A stretch of DNA of 64,000 nucleotides from an archaeon (GCA_024276825.1 JAJRWI010000069.1:53459-117458), one strand, 5' to 3'. Positions 44,392-54,759 are shown, counted from the first letter of the stretch. Program-made: numbers and translations. Notes: a model not told the origin generated them from the letters alone.

Positions 44392-47300
44392 TTGGACCTC
44401 CGCTTTGCTAGAGACTGGATTATCTTTACAGATATAATTAAAGTAAACGCTCCAGCAATAATGAGAACCAGATTTGAATAATCTTCCACGATTACAAGCA
44501 CTTCAAATTGGCTCTCAATTGTTGTATCGAACTGTGTGCTGACTATTGCATATACCTCATAAGTTCCAGCACTTAGAGAGGATGGTGAAACATCGATATT
44601 GTACACGCCTTCGGAACCTGATAGCGTAAAGTTGAGCCATAGACCATAGGAAGCCTTCAGCCCCAGTTTTACAGACTCAACAAATGAATAGCCTTCAATG
44701 ATTATCTTGCCAGTGATGCTCTCGCTGATCAATGGACCAACTCGAATTTGGTTGCTGTCCAAGTAAGCACTGGTGATTTTAATCTCAAGAGCAGCGCCTA
44801 GTGAGAGCAAGAGAGGAGGCAGAGAGTACGATTCATTGAGAGACTTCACAGAGAAGATCAGACTTGACACGCCATCCAGAGGAAGACCTAAATCTTCAAT
44901 GTAATTGGGAATATTTACAGTGATCACCGACTGCCCAGAAACTGATGATGAATACACGGTGGTGAAGTCTCCAGCCACAAAATCCCAATTGATCGAGAAG
45001 TCTGACGGGGGATTATCGCGATCATACATTCGAAGTGTCGCAGTCAGGTTCCCATCATCGATTGTGAGATTGAGCCCAGTCACAAGGGGACGCCACTGAT
45101 ATTTCAAAGTGAATTTTTCTGTACTATCGATATCAGCCAATGAAGTGTTATGAGTGGCAACCGATGCGGAGCCCAGCAATGAGTTTGGCCGCTTTAGACT
45201 CAAGAATAATGCAGAGTCGCCCACCCAAGTACTGGCAACGAGTGATGATGGAATAAACTGTGATCCCGACCATTCATATACCATCGCGCCACTCTGGGTG
45301 ATGTTGACCAAATAGTCGACCCCAGCATTTCCCGTACTTTCTGAATTATCATTGTCCCAGTAAAATGACAGGACAGTCCCATCACTTAGGTCTGGAGCCC
45401 CCCTAAGCTCTACACCAATATTCACTGTATCGGTTTCCATGTATGCATAGACCGAGATGATGTCATGATTCTCTTTGATTGATGGGTCTTCAGAGTCTGT
45501 GATTAATGGCGAGATTCCGGCCCAATCATTAAGATTGATTTCGGCATCAATGCTTTGATTTAGAGCATGTTGAACAGACCAGAGGGTATTCACAAGGCCA
45601 TAGCCAAATTTGAAATTGGCCTCAGAATAGTGTTTGTTGGCACCACCAGCACCCTGAATCAGCGCAGTATAGTCGACCCATGCATCTGCTGCGCCTGATG
45701 CCTGTTTGATCAACGCTAGGGCTCCAGCAACATGTGGAGCAGCCATGCTGGTTCCAGAGCGGGTTGTCCACAGGTTGCTAAGACTGTTTAATGCAGCTCT
45801 AATTGAAACGCCAGGAGCAATGACTTGTGGCTTCTCCACGCCATCAATCCTGGGACCAAGGCTTGATGATGGGCTTGCGTCATGAGTAGACTCGTCATAC
45901 GATGTAACCGTCACCCCAAGATCTGCTGTGCCAGGTGAGCTTATCGTATATTGGGAGGTCACCTGACTTAGAAAACGAAGTCCCGAGCCAGCCCAAGCCC
46001 CATCCCAAGCGTATGCATGAACTGTGACTGCACTTCCACTCGGATTGTAAAGAGAGAGCCGCCAGTTGCCAGATGACCAGTTGTAGTCACTTGCGGATAT
46101 CTGAATAATGACCCTGTTAATGCCTCTCTGACTCTCATCAAAGAAGACGTAAGCATTGATCTCGGAGGTCGAGATTGACCATGCCTTATTCTTGTTCTGC
46201 TTGAAAGACCCAAGATCAAGCTCATCATCCGAGGGGCTCGTGAGAAGGATATGCTCATCGTCATCATTGCTATGCCAGAGTATGTTCACGAATGAGTACT
46301 GAGGAGGATTGTTAACACTCAATGTTGCTGTACCTGTAGTTCCGGAATTGACAATGAACATCGCATGCTTTGGCCTGCCACCCAGATTGCCTGCAGCCAG
46401 TGTTGACAGGACTCCCTTTATCCTGAATGCCTCTGAAATGGCAAGGTCTTCAATATCAGTGCCATCGAGAAATCCAAGATAACTTGAGAATGACATGTTG
46501 ATGACATCAGCATCATTGCTCACAGCAAAATGAATGGCATCCAAGATCGAAGCAGAATCAAGGGGGCTCTTTACAATCAACAAGTCCGCTCCTGGAGCAA
46601 CTCCCACCATCGATGTGTATCCCGGTTGACCCCCAGCAATGGTTGATGCCACATGAGTGCCATGCCCGTGAGGGTCTGAGTCAAATGCCGCATCTGTCAG
46701 ATTGACACCACGGACATATACATTACCAGTATACTGATCATATAGATAAGCAACTTTTGATTCGCCAAGAATCACTGCATCCTCATCTGGAAGAGTAATA
46801 ATCCCATCATGATTGGAGTCTACGCCCCCAAGCCATCTCTCTCCAGCGGTGAAGTCAAATCTGTCATTATTGTTTATATCAATATACAGATAATCCGTTG
46901 CAATGCTTATTGAAGAAACATCACTGCCCTCGATGCAGTTGATTGGACCCTCATCAGCATCAGCAATGGAGTCATTGTCAATGTCAAGATAGTAGTCTGA
47001 CCCACTCTGAATGACATTGAGGGGGCTCGTTGAGGGTCTCCAGAATGAGGGATGTAACCATGAGATGCCTGTATCAATAACTGCGACTAGAGTGCCGGTC
47101 CCATCGATGCTTTTACCATCAACTTGAAGGTTTTCCCACACATCAGGGGCTTTTATTGCAGGAACTGAGGTAGTGAGTGAGGGATAGAACTGCTTTGAGC
47201 CAGAGCTTGCACGAACAAGACCTAACAACTCAAGTGCCTGAATTGTTGAAGCACTTGGTATTTTGGCACTATACACCCTTCCGATATGAATGATGGATGA

Positions 47301-47585
47301 CCCCCGTCTTGCAAAACTCACACCATAAAGTTCAGCATCACGAATTTCATTGCTGGATAGTTCATGATCAAACTCTAGAAGAGCCTTTACAAGTTGGCCA
47401 TCAGCAAGTGCTTGCTTCTTAGTACTGGTCAGTTCAAGAAGGAGCGAGCTCTCAATCTGCACCCTTGAGTTGGAAAGAGTAATGTCTCCTGTATTCATAA
47501 TGATCATGCGATTAGACATGGTTGGTGTAAACAATAAAGGTATGAGTAGAATAAGGGCTAACGCAATTTGACGGGCAGTGTTCAT
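44388..47585 (-). CDS. Membrane-anchored subtilisin-like (S8) protease
   Basis: 1065 residues from ATG 47585, chosen because GGAGG lies nine bases before and the signal peptide begins there. S8 triad: Asp 171 (VIDTGIS), His 308 (GHGTHVAS), Ser 613 (GTSMAAP). An insertion between Asp and His carries Asp-rich segments (DIDNDSIADADEG, DINNNDRFDF) like calcium-binding loops. Large C-terminal beta region, a TM helix (about 1037-1057) and RRSK. Follows tldE by 21 bases, an unusual operon partner for a secreted protease. Confidence 0.92.
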   Translation of the reverse strand: MNTARQIALALILLIPLLFTPTMSNRMIIMNTGDITLSNSRVQIESSLLLELTSTKKQALADGQLVKALLEFDHELSSNEIRDAELYGVSFARRGSSIIHIGRVYSAKIPSASTIQALELLGLVRASSGSKQFYPSLTTSVPAIKAPDVWENLQVDGKSIDGTGTLVAVIDTGISWLHPSFWRPSTSPLNVIQSGSDYYLDIDNDSIADADEGPINCIEGSDVSSISIATDYLYIDINNNDRFDFTAGERWLGGVDSNHDGIITLPDEDAVILGESKVAYLYDQYTGNVYVRGVNLTDAAFDSDPHGHGTHVASTIAGGQPGYTSMVGVAPGADLLIVKSPLDSASILDAIHFAVSNDADVINMSFSSYLGFLDGTDIEDLAISEAFRIKGVLSTLAAGNLGGRPKHAMFIVNSGTTGTATLSVNNPPQYSFVNILWHSNDDDEHILLTSPSDDELDLGSFKQNKNKAWSISTSEINAYVFFDESQRGINRVIIQISASDYNWSSGNWRLSLYNPSGSAVTVHAYAWDGAWAGSGLRFLSQVTSQYTISSPGTADLGVTVTSYDESTHDASPSSSLGPRIDGVEKPQVIAPGVSIRAALNSLSNLWTTRSGTSMAAPHVAGALALIKQASGAADAWVDYTALIQGAGGANKHYSEANFKFGYGLVNTLWSVQHALNQSIDAEINLNDWAGISPLITDSEDPSIKENHDIISVYAYMETDTVNIGVELRGAPDLSDGTVLSFYWDNDNSESTGNAGVDYLVNITQSGAMVYEWSGSQFIPSSLVASTWVGDSALFLSLKRPNSLLGSASVATHNTSLADIDSTEKFTLKYQWRPLVTGLNLTIDDGNLTATLRMYDRDNPPSDFSINWDFVAGDFTTVYSSSVSGQSVITVNIPNYIEDLGLPLDGVSSLIFSVKSLNESYSLPPLLLSLGAALEIKITSAYLDSNQIRVGPLISESITGKIIIEGYSFVESVKLGLKASYGLWLNFTLSGSEGVYNIDVSPSSLSAGTYEVYAIVSTQFDTTIESQFEVLVIVEDYSNLVLIIAGAFTLIISVKIIQSLAKRRSK

Positions 47586-47606
47586 CAATGAAACCTCCAA
47601 CATTCT

Positions 47607-48962
47607 TTATTTCACGATAATATCGATATCATCAAAGACAATATCGGGACCAATTAATCCCATTAAAAATGACTGCTCTCTTGCAACCTCCCTGACATTC
47701 TTCAATAGGTTGAATATATTGCCCGCAACCATAAGACCAGGGATTGAGCCCATCATTTCGCCATTTTGAATCAGAATTGCAGGGTTGCCAACAACACTGA
47801 AGTCACCAGATTCTGGATTAGAACTATGGGCACCCTGAACATTTCGGACGTAGTACCCAAACTCGATCTCAGAGAGGATGTTGGAAATTGAGCGCTTCCC
47901 ATACTCGACAACAATGGTGGTTGGAGATATCTCAACAAGCCCCTGACGCTTGTTCCGCCTTGCGTTTCCAGTGCTCTTGACACCCATCTTATTTGCCCAG
48001 TATGTATCCCATAGAAAGGATCGTAGTATACCATTCTCAATTAATGGTGTCTTCTGTCGTGGCACACCCTCATCATCAGCCTTGCTTGTAAAGAGTCCCT
48101 TTGGGTGCGTCCCATCATCATAGATGTTGATCACATCAGAGGCTATCGACTCGCCAATTCTATCACCAATTCGAGACTTGCCTCTTGCAACATTATCACC
48201 ACGAAGCGATTGGATGAGAGTAAAATTCATCAACTGGCTGTAAGCATGAGGGCTCATAACAACAGTGTACTTTCCACTCTTTCCTTCCACTTGGCTTTTG
48301 CAGAATTTCAAGAGTGATGCCGCTTCATCTATTATGCCCTCCAAGTTCAGATTCAAATCACGTCGTATATCATATGACATTACCATAGGTGTCATTCCTG
48401 ATCGAGTCTGTGCAACAGCCCCAAGAAAGGCATAAGCTATGGTTTCACGTTCCGAAACGCTTACTCCATTGCTATTGCAATAAGCTGAATGATAACTAGT
48501 TGCACCGCTGCCACCAAATGCGGGTATTAGGCCTTCCAAAGCCTGAATTGAGTTTGTGATGAGTTCATTGGTTGTCTTGACAATTTCAGAAGGATCACTC
48601 GATTCTACGGATTCATTCCATAGTTCTGGGATATCACGGTAGGTGGCAGGATGGGGGATGTCAGTCCAGTCGGGGTCCTCGGTAGTGACCTTGGCAGCGG
48701 CCATGGCCATCTTTATCGCATCCTCAGCAGCTTCTTTAGTTGGACTAGTGAGAAATGCAGAACCCATCTTACTGCCAACATATAATCGAATGCTGATTTC
48801 ATCAACCATTTTTCTATTGACCCCGCTCACTTGCGCGAGCTCTATTTGTGCATCGAGTTCTGAAATAGACGTGGCTTGGGCTTCAATCGCTGTAGCGCCA
48901 AATTCCTTGCCCTTCTTGACGATATAATCGCACAGATCTAGTAGTAGATTCTCATCGGTCAT
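47607..48962 (-). CDS. tldE: TldE/PmbA-family protein (metalloprotease partner subunit)
   Basis: 451 residues of the TldD/PmbA superfamily, the non-catalytic partner. It lacks the HExxxH metal site present in the upstream gene and keeps family landmarks (GSKMGSAFLTSP, NARRNKRQG, and GDFSVVGNPAILIQNGEMMGSI). In bacteria the TldD/TldE heterodimer degrades unfolded peptides and matures microcin B17. ATG is preceded by GGAGGA. It is 12 bases after tldD. Confidence 0.88.
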   Translation of the reverse strand: MTDENLLLDLCDYIVKKGKEFGATAIEAQATSISELDAQIELAQVSGVNRKMVDEISIRLYVGSKMGSAFLTSPTKEAAEDAIKMAMAAAKVTTEDPDWTDIPHPATYRDIPELWNESVESSDPSEIVKTTNELITNSIQALEGLIPAFGGSGATSYHSAYCNSNGVSVSERETIAYAFLGAVAQTRSGMTPMVMSYDIRRDLNLNLEGIIDEAASLLKFCKSQVEGKSGKYTVVMSPHAYSQLMNFTLIQSLRGDNVARGKSRIGDRIGESIASDVINIYDDGTHPKGLFTSKADDEGVPRQKTPLIENGILRSFLWDTYWANKMGVKSTGNARRNKRQGLVEISPTTIVVEYGKRSISNILSEIEFGYYVRNVQGAHSSNPESGDFSVVGNPAILIQNGEMMGSIPGLMVAGNIFNLLKNVREVAREQSFLMGLIGPDIVFDDIDIIVK

Positions 48963-48974
48963 GAATTAGTCCTC

Positions 48975-50363
48975 CTAATGCTTGCCTCCAAATGTTATTC
49001 CGCCCTTGCTGAATCTCACATGAGGGCCACCAGATGCAACAAACGCGTTCTGGCCTTTTCCACACCTTCCCAATTCCCATGGAAAGTCTTCTTTCGATAT
49101 TGCGTCTATCTTAAACAACGAGTCAGTAGCAATCCCAGATATTGATAGATCAGTGACAGGCCTTGCAATCTCACCATTAACAATCTCATAGGCCTCTTGT
49201 ATGCCCACCTGAAAGCTTGCATTCATTTGGGCTTGACCACCACGAAAGTCAGCACAGTAGTATCCGAAGTCGATTCCTTCGAAGATCTCTTCTGGAGTGT
49301 GATCACCTTTTTCAAAGAATGTGTTTCTCATTCGGATTATAGGAACATATAGATAACTTTCAGCCCTTGCATTTCCAGTGGGTCTAAGACCCATCTTTGC
49401 TGCATACTCCCGGTTTGTCATTAGTTCAGTCAGAACAGAGTCTTTGATTATCTCGACCCTGCTTGTTGGAACACCCTCATCATCATATGGTGCAGTGCCT
49501 AAGTTTCCTGCAATTGTACCATCATCAGTCATATTGACACCCTCAGCAGCAACTACTTCGCCAAGCTTTCCATTGAATGCGCTGTTTACAGTGAGATCAG
49601 CTTCAGCAAGATGACCCAGTGCTTCATGTGCTAAAACACCAATTACTCTTGGACCTAAGACACAAGGGAATGAACCAGCTTTTGCAGGAACACCCTCTAA
49701 TTGCAGACGGACACGTTCAGCTACCTGCTTTCCTATCTCTTCTGGAGTTGCGATCTTCTCAAGAAACTCCCAACCCTGATGAGTGGAGGCGTCTTCATAT
49801 CGAGCTGCACTCAACCGCGTTCCATCTTTTCCGGTCACCCAGGGATAGACCCAGACAAGCATAATGCGGGATTGAATACGCGTGCCCTCAGAAGTCATCA
49901 AATACTTGTGGCCAGAGGCGGTCATAATCTTAACAGTCACTGCAGTGATTCGAACATCATAGGACTTGATGAACTTGGTAGTTTCTGTCAAATAACCCAT
50001 TTTTTCCTCGATTGGAACATAGCGGGGATCTCTAGCAATGGGCAGGTCTACAACATCTTCAACAGGCGCAACGTCCGTCAATTGGATAGGTTCTCTTCTG
50101 CTAACTGCTGCAGCACGAGCCATACTAGTCGCATTTTTAACAGCTTCATCTAATGATGACAGATCACTTGTTGTGACAAATCCCCAAGCACCATCGGCCA
50201 AGACCCGAACAGCAACACCCTGCTCAACTCGTTGGGTAAGCGCATTTACACGAAAGTCATCCATCTGTATATATTCGTTAAATCCAGATTCGCCTCTGAG
50301 TTCAACATATTGCGCGCCTAGGCTTTGTCCGACTTCAATAGCTTTCTCCAAAATTTCCAACAT
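48975..50363 (-). CDS. tldD: TldD metalloprotease
   Basis: 462 residues with the metal motif HEALGH (in VLAHEALGHLAEAD), GTAPYDDEGVPTSR and NARAESY. It is the catalytic half of the TldD/TldE zinc peptidase, expected in the cytoplasm and active inside the heterodimer chamber on peptides. GAGGTC precedes the ATG. First gene of the four-gene operon ending with the flavoprotein at 43093. Confidence 0.92.
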   Translation of the reverse strand: MLEILEKAIEVGQSLGAQYVELRGESGFNEYIQMDDFRVNALTQRVEQGVAVRVLADGAWGFVTTSDLSSLDEAVKNATSMARAAAVSRREPIQLTDVAPVEDVVDLPIARDPRYVPIEEKMGYLTETTKFIKSYDVRITAVTVKIMTASGHKYLMTSEGTRIQSRIMLVWVYPWVTGKDGTRLSAARYEDASTHQGWEFLEKIATPEEIGKQVAERVRLQLEGVPAKAGSFPCVLGPRVIGVLAHEALGHLAEADLTVNSAFNGKLGEVVAAEGVNMTDDGTIAGNLGTAPYDDEGVPTSRVEIIKDSVLTELMTNREYAAKMGLRPTGNARAESYLYVPIIRMRNTFFEKGDHTPEEIFEGIDFGYYCADFRGGQAQMNASFQVGIQEAYEIVNGEIARPVTDLSISGIATDSLFKIDAISKEDFPWELGRCGKGQNAFVASGGPHVRFSKGGITFGGKH

Positions 50364-50551
50364 TGTATTTGACCTCAGATTGTAGGGCTGTTATCAGACC
50401 TTGCTAGTCATGCTAATAAACTTCATCTACAAGGCGATTCCCAATTATTTTCATTCAGAACCCCAATCTTTGTAGTATTGCATCAATTGGTTAATATACG
50501 AAAAGTATCCTATTATAATCGGTTTTCAAAAAAGTGGCCAGAGTGTTATAG

Positions 50552-52576
50552 TTGAGCAATTTAAAAATACCTCCAGAGTTTGCCCATCTCGCTGATAGAA
50601 AGAGTATTCCATGGCAAAAGATAATTCAGAGAACCAAGAAGAAAGCAACTAAGGGGAAGTATTTCAAGGCATTTACTGACATTGTTATTGACATAGCATC
50701 AAAAGAATGCATGAAGAAGAACCCTGACTCTTCAATAATCACCTTGGGCATGGAGGCATGTCTCAATAGAAGCAGGTTTGCAGAAGCGTTATTCATATCA
50801 TCAGGCGTGAATTACATAGAAGTGCTCAGTATGCGTGCCATCGCGCTCTCTGTGATCTCCGATGCAAAGGGACTCGGAGAGGTCTATGGGATAATGGAAA
50901 AGAGCATTAATAGTGAGTCATCTCCTAGTGATCAGGTCAGACTGAGTACTGTGAAGGTCATGCTGGCTGCAGCTGAACGCGATACCAGTGTGATCTTCTG
51001 CTTCATGGAATTTGACAATCTTCTCGACACATATCCGGAGCAGGTGGAGAAACCACTTACTGAAACAATGTTTACTCTATATGTGGTGGGGAACCTCCTT
51101 AATATTGTCGGGCAGATGCATAGAGCTGAGAGGATTGCAGATGCCCTGATGAATATGGCCAAGGCAAAGAAGCATCGATTATTCATGGCTCTTGCAGAGA
51201 ACCTCAAGGGCACAACCTGTGGATTGCTTGGCAAGTTTGCACAAGCGGAGGAGCACTTCAGAAAACTTCAGGAACTAAGTGAGGAGCTATCGTTCAAGCT
51301 TGGACTTGCTGTTGCCATGAATAATCTTGGAAAGATGAAGTTGAATTATATTGAACTGGAAGCCGCCTTCAACTATTTCCTGAAGGCATATGACCTAATG
51401 GACATGGACGCTCATAAACTATACTGCTTGACGAACTTGGGAGAGATCTCCGCTTTATTGGGGCATCCAGAGAGCGCATTGGAATATCTCAATCAGGCAA
51501 TTCAGCTCGACTCAAAGGTCGGGATCGGACTTGTAGAAACTTATGCATTAAAGGCCATGATCCATTCAAGAGTAGGCGATCAGACCACCGCATGGGGAAT
51601 TCTGAGGGTTGCGATACAGATTGCCGAGTCTTCCGAAAAGCCCAAAGATCAGGTCGCAGTCTTTCATGCGCAGGGCATTCTCAAAGCTGAAGAGGGAGAT
51701 ATCAATTTAGCTAATGAGATGATGACAAAGGCATTGAGTATCGCAAATGAGAAGGAGCTTTTCGAATGGTTGGTCAGGGTAGAATTGGACATAGTACGAA
51801 TCAACATTGAGAAGTATATTACTACATCTAATAAGAAGCAACTTCAGATTGCAGAGTACCATCTTTCAGATTTGATACAGATTGCTCAAGAACAGGAGTT
51901 TCAAGCGCTTTATGCTGAATGCTTGGTCCTTAGAAGTGAGATTCGTCTATGTCGAGCAAGACTGCTTGAAGCTAAGGGCGACCTTGAGAGAGCGGCAGGT
52001 CTAGCGCGACTTCTTGGCAATCAAGGAATGATTAGAGAAATCACACAAAGACTGGAAACACTAGAGATGGCTGGAGAGGAGGCTATCAGCCTTGAACCAG
52101 ATATTGTTGCAAGGATTCTGGACCGAGCATCTGCATTCAAGCCAGCAATTTATCCAAGAGAAGTTCCACTGCCAAGTATTCATGCAATTATCGCAATAAA
52201 TCGAAATTCCGGATTGCCAGAATATGTTTACTATTTCGATGAAGCAATCAGCGTGGACAGTTCGATCCTTAGTGGGTTCATCTCAGCAATCACATCATTC
52301 TCAAGTGAAATGCTTGGAGAGTCAGGATTCTTGCGGTCAATCAGCCATGAAGGATTCACATTGATGCTTGAACATACAGACATCAGGATAGTTATTCTTG
52401 TTGCCAATCGCGAGACCTTTGATGTGAGATTCAAGTTGCATAGGTTCACCAAGGAGTTTGAAGCCATGTTTCCTTCAAGTGAAGAAATCATTGAACCAGC
52501 AGAGTATTCAGAGGCAGAGAATCTTGTTAAAGGAATCTTTCTCAAGGTAGAAGAACCTGCAGAACTTTCTTTCTGA
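50552..52576 (+). CDS. TPR protein with C-terminal longin/roadblock-like domain
   Basis: 674 residues, TTG start (no ATG fits until much later); a TATTATAAT element at about 50510 suggests a short or no leader. Roughly ten TPR-like helical pairs fill residues about 100-480 (e.g. AVAMNNLGKMKLNYIELEAA, ALEYLNQAIQLD). Residues about 530-650 read like a longin/roadblock-type domain of the kind common in Asgard archaea (IHAIIAINRNSGLPEYVYYF, ILSGFISAITSFSSEMLG). Such domains bind small GTPases in eukaryotes, so a scaffold or GTPase regulator is plausible. No signal peptide. Confidence 0.8.
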   Translation: MSNLKIPPEFAHLADRKSIPWQKIIQRTKKKATKGKYFKAFTDIVIDIASKECMKKNPDSSIITLGMEACLNRSRFAEALFISSGVNYIEVLSMRAIALSVISDAKGLGEVYGIMEKSINSESSPSDQVRLSTVKVMLAAAERDTSVIFCFMEFDNLLDTYPEQVEKPLTETMFTLYVVGNLLNIVGQMHRAERIADALMNMAKAKKHRLFMALAENLKGTTCGLLGKFAQAEEHFRKLQELSEELSFKLGLAVAMNNLGKMKLNYIELEAAFNYFLKAYDLMDMDAHKLYCLTNLGEISALLGHPESALEYLNQAIQLDSKVGIGLVETYALKAMIHSRVGDQTTAWGILRVAIQIAESSEKPKDQVAVFHAQGILKAEEGDINLANEMMTKALSIANEKELFEWLVRVELDIVRINIEKYITTSNKKQLQIAEYHLSDLIQIAQEQEFQALYAECLVLRSEIRLCRARLLEAKGDLERAAGLARLLGNQGMIREITQRLETLEMAGEEAISLEPDIVARILDRASAFKPAIYPREVPLPSIHAIIAINRNSGLPEYVYYFDEAISVDSSILSGFISAITSFSSEMLGESGFLRSISHEGFTLMLEHTDIRIVILVANRETFDVRFKLHRFTKEFEAMFPSSEEIIEPAEYSEAENLVKGIFLKVEEPAELSF

Positions 52577-52630
52577 ATGCCATCTACAACAATCTTAAGT
52601 TATGATATGGTCAGTGCTATGTGAGATCAA

Positions 52631-52786
52631 ATGCAAGTAGACATGACTTTCTGGTTCATCTGGATAGGAATCTCAATGATCATCATGATTGGCAGAGCAG
52701 GCATCGCTGCATATCGGACCAAGAAAAAGAGAAATGAGTTAAGAGAGGCTGAGAAGAAATATACCCCCCTCACTAGAAACATCTAA
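52631..52786 (+). CDS. 51-residue single-TM protein
   Basis: ATG frame with hydrophobic residues 7-26 (FWFIWIGISMIIMIG), then a basic, charged tail (RTKKKRNELREAEKKY). GTGAG lies seven bases upstream. Follows the TPR-longin gene by 54 bases on the same strand and could be its membrane partner, though that is a guess. Stop overlaps the opposite gene. Confidence 0.5.
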   Translation: MQVDMTFWFIWIGISMIIMIGRAGIAAYRTKKKRNELREAEKKYTPLTRNI

Positions 52787-53271
52787 GTTGTTTCAGAAAC
52801 AGGCTGTTCATTGGACATTAGTGAGTCATACATCGGTAGAAGAATGTCTCTGGTTGGAGCTATGTTCATGACAACATCAAGAACTTCATTATTTCTCATT
52901 AGAATGCATCCCAAAAATTCGTATTCGAACTTGTCAAGTCGGATATTCACTCCGCGTCTCGGGATCTGAGTCAATAGAAGGATTATCTTGAAGTTTCCCC
53001 TCGGCAACTGGTTCAGAATTCCGCGTTTCATATCAGGCTCTAGTTCTTCCTCGAGCTGACGTGTTACAACGCCACGTTCAATGAAGTTATAGCGAATTCT
53101 TTCAAAGTCCCCTGATGCGCTCTTTTTTGGTCGAATGAATGAAATCGAATAACCAAGACGCTTTAGAGAATTGTAGCCTATTGTTGTCCTATAAAGTGGA
53201 GGACAGACAGGCTCCAGTTCTACTTTACGTAATTCAACAATCTCCCCGTTTTGGCGTACTTTCAGGTTCAT
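52783..53271 (-). CDS. Hypothetical protein
   Basis: 162 residues, alternating basic and hydrophobic strands (FKIILLLTQIPRRG, YEFLGCILM), no signal peptide. I recognise no family. Its start has no Shine-Dalgarno, and an AT-rich ATATATTATGGATATATTAG stretch upstream could hold a TATA box. Stop overlaps the 51-residue gene tail-to-tail. Confidence 0.6.
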   Translation of the reverse strand: MNLKVRQNGEIVELRKVELEPVCPPLYRTTIGYNSLKRLGYSISFIRPKKSASGDFERIRYNFIERGVVTRQLEEELEPDMKRGILNQLPRGNFKIILLLTQIPRRGVNIRLDKFEYEFLGCILMRNNEVLDVVMNIAPTRDILLPMYDSLMSNEQPVSETT

Positions 53272-53359
53272 TCGATCACATCCATCCTACTGGTCCCTGC
53301 ATATATTATGGATATATTAGGGATAAAGGATATGGGAAAAGAATCCGCGAATTTAGGGA

Positions 53360-53860
53360 TTAATTAATTGCTCCTTCTTTTCTTAGCAGTCTGGCTTTCA
53401 TTTCAAGACCAAGTCCATATCCGCCCAATCCATCCGATGCAATGACTCTGTGGCAGGGAATTAAAGGGGCAAATCTGTTTTTAGCCATAACATTACCTGC
53501 AAATCTGGCAGCCCTAGGCAAGCCAGCCGCATTTGCCAGCTCGCCATAAGTGATCGTCTTGCCTGCAGGAACATTGAGAAGTGTCTTTAGTATTTTCACT
53601 TCCTTCTCGGTCAAGTCAGAGAAGTCAAACATCAGTGATCTTTCATTTATGGTCTTGCCATCCATTGCATCGAAGATCAAATCGCATATTTTCAGATGTT
53701 CAGGGTTGTCCGAAATTGGCAGTTCAGAGGCGTTCACTGCTCTCAGGGCTTCTTTTTCACTGCCACGCGGCAATGATGAATGATAGATTCCCCCTGATGT
53801 GAACACGACTGCTACATATTGCTGACCTCTTCGTTGAACTGCCACAACTCTTTCAGACAT
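53360..53860 (-). CDS. ogt: O6-alkylguanine-DNA alkyltransferase
   Basis: 166 residues. The suicide DNA-repair enzyme that takes alkyl groups from O6-guanine onto a cysteine: PCHRV active site and the helix-turn-helix TITYGELANAAGLPRAAR with the arginine finger, and GGYGLGLEMKARLL. The N-terminal ribonuclease-H-like half is poorly conserved, as usual. AGGTGA is spaced for ATG 53860 rather than the GTG at 53869. Monocistronic or followed weakly by neighbours. Confidence 0.93.
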   Translation of the reverse strand: MSERVVAVQRRGQQYVAVVFTSGGIYHSSLPRGSEKEALRAVNASELPISDNPEHLKICDLIFDAMDGKTINERSLMFDFSDLTEKEVKILKTLLNVPAGKTITYGELANAAGLPRAARFAGNVMAKNRFAPLIPCHRVIASDGLGGYGLGLEMKARLLRKEGAIN

Positions 53861-53886
53861 GATCTTCACCTGAATTGACCAAAGAT

Positions 53887-54759
53887 CTATTTTATTGATT
53901 TCCAGTGCTTCTTCAGTACAAATCCAAGAATAGAGCTTAGTTCGGGATCACTCTTCTTGGTTCCTATGTGAGACCAGCCGCCATCTGCATTCTGAGACTC
54001 GATAATGATCTTGATACCATTTCTGATGACTTCAGCTTCGCGCTTGTTCTTTGGTTCGTCAATGGCTAACAAGTCAACCATATCACATGTCGAGCCAGAT
54101 TCAACTGCACTCTGCAGGTGGTGAAACAGAGCTGCACGTCCATCCCTGTACACCTTGTCATTCTCATCAACACCAACTGCCTGAAGCGCTGCAATGATGT
54201 TTCCGGTGGCAAGAGGGTCTGAAATATCTTGGCCTTCATAGTTTGGCCAATGACCATCCTCATGCTGTTTGTATACAAGGAAGTCTCGGGCCCGGCGAAG
54301 ACGCTCAATATCATTAAATCCTGCAAGACATAAAGCCTCCAACGCCTTGCCGGTCAGCCAAGTCAGACTGACACCAACAGGGAACCACTCACGGTCTTCG
54401 CCCCATTTGTCTGCAATAAACGGGTCTAGATTCAGAGCCTCTGCAAAACCGCCATCGCCCTTTTGACGTGATACAAGGAATTCAATCATCTTGTCGATTA
54501 ATTCTTTGTGAGAATCCTTGAACTTTGAAATTAGGGTGAGGACTTCAGCTGTGTCCTTTACGCAACTGGGATTACCTGGCACCATATCGAAAGGAATGCC
54601 ACCATCTGGATTCAACAAGTCTTCAATCTCTGATAGAATGCTGTTAATCTCGTCCTTTGACTTCACATAGCTAGCTGCTATGAGACGCAATTTGTCAGAG
54701 ACTTTTCCATTATTCATTATGAATTTCTTTAGATCGTAATGTAAATTTACATCTGGCAT
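53887..54759 (-). CDS. Prenyltransferase/squalene-cyclase-like alpha/alpha-toroid protein
   Basis: 290 residues with repeats of the terpenoid-cyclase toroid type: QKGDGGFAEA, QHEDGHWPNY and QNADGGWSHI (QW-like motifs) plus DGGIPFD. Lacks DxDD or other cyclase catalytic motifs, so likely a binding or degenerate member. GGAGGTG nine bases before the ATG. Upstream of the alkyltransferase by 27 bases, maybe co-transcribed; a functional link is not apparent. Confidence 0.75.
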   Translation of the reverse strand: MPDVNLHYDLKKFIMNNGKVSDKLRLIAASYVKSKDEINSILSEIEDLLNPDGGIPFDMVPGNPSCVKDTAEVLTLISKFKDSHKELIDKMIEFLVSRQKGDGGFAEALNLDPFIADKWGEDREWFPVGVSLTWLTGKALEALCLAGFNDIERLRRARDFLVYKQHEDGHWPNYEGQDISDPLATGNIIAALQAVGVDENDKVYRDGRAALFHHLQSAVESGSTCDMVDLLAIDEPKNKREAEVIRNGIKIIIESQNADGGWSHIGTKKSDPELSSILGFVLKKHWKSIK

